Notes under the pieces: generated by a model
Databases searched by the model: none
What the model saw: only the letters and a program-made list of their open reading frames with translations
Told to the model about the DNA's origin: nothing
Assembly (NCBI GenBank): GCA_019843655.1
Contig: JACDQD010000003.1
Span: forward strand, 30,678,224-30,742,223
Reading direction: 5' to 3'
Origin: Lethocerus indicus
Lineage: Eukaryota > Arthropoda > Insecta > Hemiptera > Belostomatidae
Length of the DNA stretch: 64,000 nt
Shown: in pieces, positions 62,201 to 64,000 of the stretch
Layout: each line of letters starts with the position of its first letter
Position numbering within the stretch: the first letter of the stretch is position 1
Program-made: the position numbers and the translations under genes

Positions 62201-63268
62201 ACTTTTTTTATTTGTCAATTTATTACTTTTTTTTTTAATTTATTAAAAGTTGAGTGTATATATAATGGGATTTCAATGTTGGATGAGCTGTCAAACCCGT
62301 ATATCTATTATACCCGTTACATTCTCAGTTTAAGTCGGCCATTAATTTTTAGAATATTCTACTGCGCCTATTCCATCTATATCGGGGTATAGAAAGGTGT
62401 GGAGAAATGGGAGTGGAATTTTCAACCGAGAGAAAGTATTCGGTTTCATTTTAGGGGCAGATTTAAATTTTGGATTTTCGAAGGACCGTTAACAGAGGAA
62501 GGGTCGTTCGGTCACAATTCCTGGGGCGGACACAACCCGCGGTCCGAAACAATAAAAAATTCGAACTTTTTAAATACGTCTTTTCAGTTCTCAGTTCTTG
62601 CGGTTTAATCAGCTACAAACTGTTGTTCAGTTGGTTCTGCGCTCGTATAACTTAGCGAAGCGTATCCAAGTAGCACGTTTTTGCAGTTTATCAACGCAGT
62701 CGCGATGTATTCAGATAAGAAAGATATGCGGATTAATAAACCCACGGTTATGGTGGGGTCTATATAAGTATCGGGTGCGGTATGGTCATACCGCAATTTC
62801 TCCATGGACAGACAAATAATTTATAATAGACAAGTTTATTTCATTAATGAACTAATGTAATCCGAATACAGTAAGCTAATTGAAAACTAACAGCACGCTT
62901 TATATGAAGCTCGCGTTGACTAGTATTCCGCAGCAAGTTTTTAAACTTAATCCAAGTGAAATTCAACTTTTTTACAAATGGGACTCAGGACTTTCTTGCA
63001 GTCAGACAGAAACGATTTGAAAATTGATACTATTTATTCGAATTATTGTAAATCTTTTCGTACGCAAATATTGGAAATAGTCCCTTCTATAAAAAAAAAA
63101 TGTATTCGCAGAATGAACGAACCTGCCTTCTAATTCGGTATTGAAAAAAGCAATCACCTGAACGTTTCTTATTGCTCCTACCATATAATTAAATATCGAA
63201 GCGTAGTATTTGAATAGAAGAACTGAATGTAAGGAATACACACACTCTATCTTATAGTATAGTACATT

Positions 63269-63358
63269 GGTGTGGTTGGTGTGTCGCATTCTTAACTGCT
63301 GCCGCAACTAACGGTACGGTTGGCTATTCGGCCAGAATAGGTTCGGATTCCACCGGCC
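63269..63358 (+). repeat. tRNA-derived SINE-like fragment
   Basis: GGTTCGGATTCC (63340-63351) is a near-perfect B-box, preceded about 60 bases earlier by GTGGTTGGTGTGTCGCATT in the A-box position. The acceptor stem does not pair, so this is a SINE remnant rather than a tRNA. Confidence 0.4.
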
Positions 63359-63644
63359 GCTATTTAGCCCGACCCGTTGGTTTTTGTTTAAATTTGTTTC
63401 GTTTTTTCGCTCGAAACGAATTGGATTCCGTTTCAATGCCCCAGTCGCAAACTACTTGACTCGGTCGACGTGCGTCTGCCTCCTTGATCACAATCTAATG
63501 GGTATATCGGTTTAAAATATTATATGGAAAAATTAAGCAATTTAACCAACTCTGTTGTTATAGATATAGAATAGAAAAACAAAACAGGTGTGAAGTAGGC
63601 CGGGTACAGAGATCTTCTGTCTCCTATCGCTGAGTTGGCATTTC

Positions 63645-63680
63645 ACTAGACCGGTTTCGGCTGCTGGTCATCTTCATTAG
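63645..63680 (-). repeat. Copy of the dispersed GCCGAAACCGGTCTA motif
   Basis: On the minus strand: CTAATGAAGATGACCAGCAG, then CCGAAACCGGTCTAG. The stem II pairing is weaker here than in the other copies, while GCCGAAACCGGTCTAG is intact. Confidence 0.7.
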
Positions 63681-64000
63681 CCTTTTTATGTCTTACTTAT
63701 CTTATGTTGTCTCGTTGTCGTTAGTATTTGGAAATGTTACTTTTTTCTGATTCTAACGCAGAGATTCGGTCGAGGGACTGCTTAAAAGGGACAGTAAAAG
63801 GCAAGTCGCATTGAAGACAACGATGCCACAAAAGCAACCGATATGCCAGGGTTACTAAAAAAAAGTCTTAAACCCTCGTAGATCACAAAGCGGGAATAAC
63901 GAAATTTTGAAAAAATGTATTCTCATTCTTTCGTATAAGAGCTGAAACGGATACCGGCGATACCGATAGATGAATCATATGCCAAGTTGCAGTTTAGAGC

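Larger units (their letters stand above)
52084..63268. other. Long region without recognisable genes
   Basis: About 11 kb, less AT-rich and with more CpG than the left part of the window. Open frames of up to 146 codons (54337-54777, 59580-60014) have no recognisable domains, no splice partners and overlap open frames on the other strand. Homopolymer runs of G occur at 54481-54489 and near 60708-60719. If 51820-52083 is a real first exon, this could be its first intron; otherwise it is intergenic. Scattered copies of the dispersed motif are the only repeats I could name. Confidence 0.45.

Noticed and set aside
16716..63358. Functional tRNA genes at the four or five A/B-box matches.
   Set aside because: None forms a complete cloverleaf with paired acceptor and T stems. 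They are called SINE-like or pseudogene fragments instead.

Overview
The window is nuclear DNA from an animal, almost certainly an arthropod and probably an insect. Genes are split by short AT-rich GT-AG introns, and the proteins are metazoan (SLC17 transporter, gamma-synergin, DNAJC30-like co-chaperone, THAP zinc finger). Decayed Ty3/Gypsy copies, tRNA-derived SINE-like pieces, a MITE-like element and long TA/CA microsatellites fill the space between them. I cannot name the order. No bacterial, organellar or CRISPR features were seen.

Layout. (1) 250-906, +: the last two coding exons of an SLC17 (sialin/phosphate-cotransporter-like) gene. (2) 4183-9565, -: a nine-exon gamma-synergin gene (EH domain, FGDF-type motifs, conserved C-terminal Cys/His segment), with a frame break in a GC-rich stretch of its largest exon. 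(3) 9.7-15.9 kb: intergenic, with a Ty3/Gypsy fragment and small tandem repeats. (4) 15971-34006, +: an unrecognised gene of about 30 exons (model 1343 aa, frame kept throughout). It contains a tandem array of roughly 1.03-kb units, each carrying up to three phase 0-0 exons, and it uses at least three GC-AG introns. (5) 34811-35350, +: a single-exon DNAJC30-like gene. (6) 35.6-36.2 kb, -: a decayed Ty3/Gypsy fragment. (7) 37993-48005, +: a 19-exon THAP gene (model 1115 aa) with an AT-hook, a C2H2 finger and a very acidic region. (8) 48-64 kb: no recognisable gene body. It holds repeats, a possible promoter with a 5' exon at about 51.8-52.08 kb, and then DNA that may be a long intron or intergenic.

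The main observation is that the unrecognised gene and the THAP gene, adjacent and on the same strand, share one domain exon. It begins with the same split Glu codon and the motif E-F-L-x-W-K-x-K-[LI]-E, and ends in a Cys-Cys-His-Tyr-x-x-His cluster. They therefore look like relatives that share a FLYWCH/WRKY-GCM1-like putative DNA-binding module. One has a THAP domain at its N terminus; the other has a greatly expanded low-complexity middle made by exon duplication. A second pattern is a dispersed motif (CTGAAGAT-GGY...GCC-GAAACC), found from 43 kb onward, that can fold as a three-way junction in its best copy and superficially resembles a hammerhead core.
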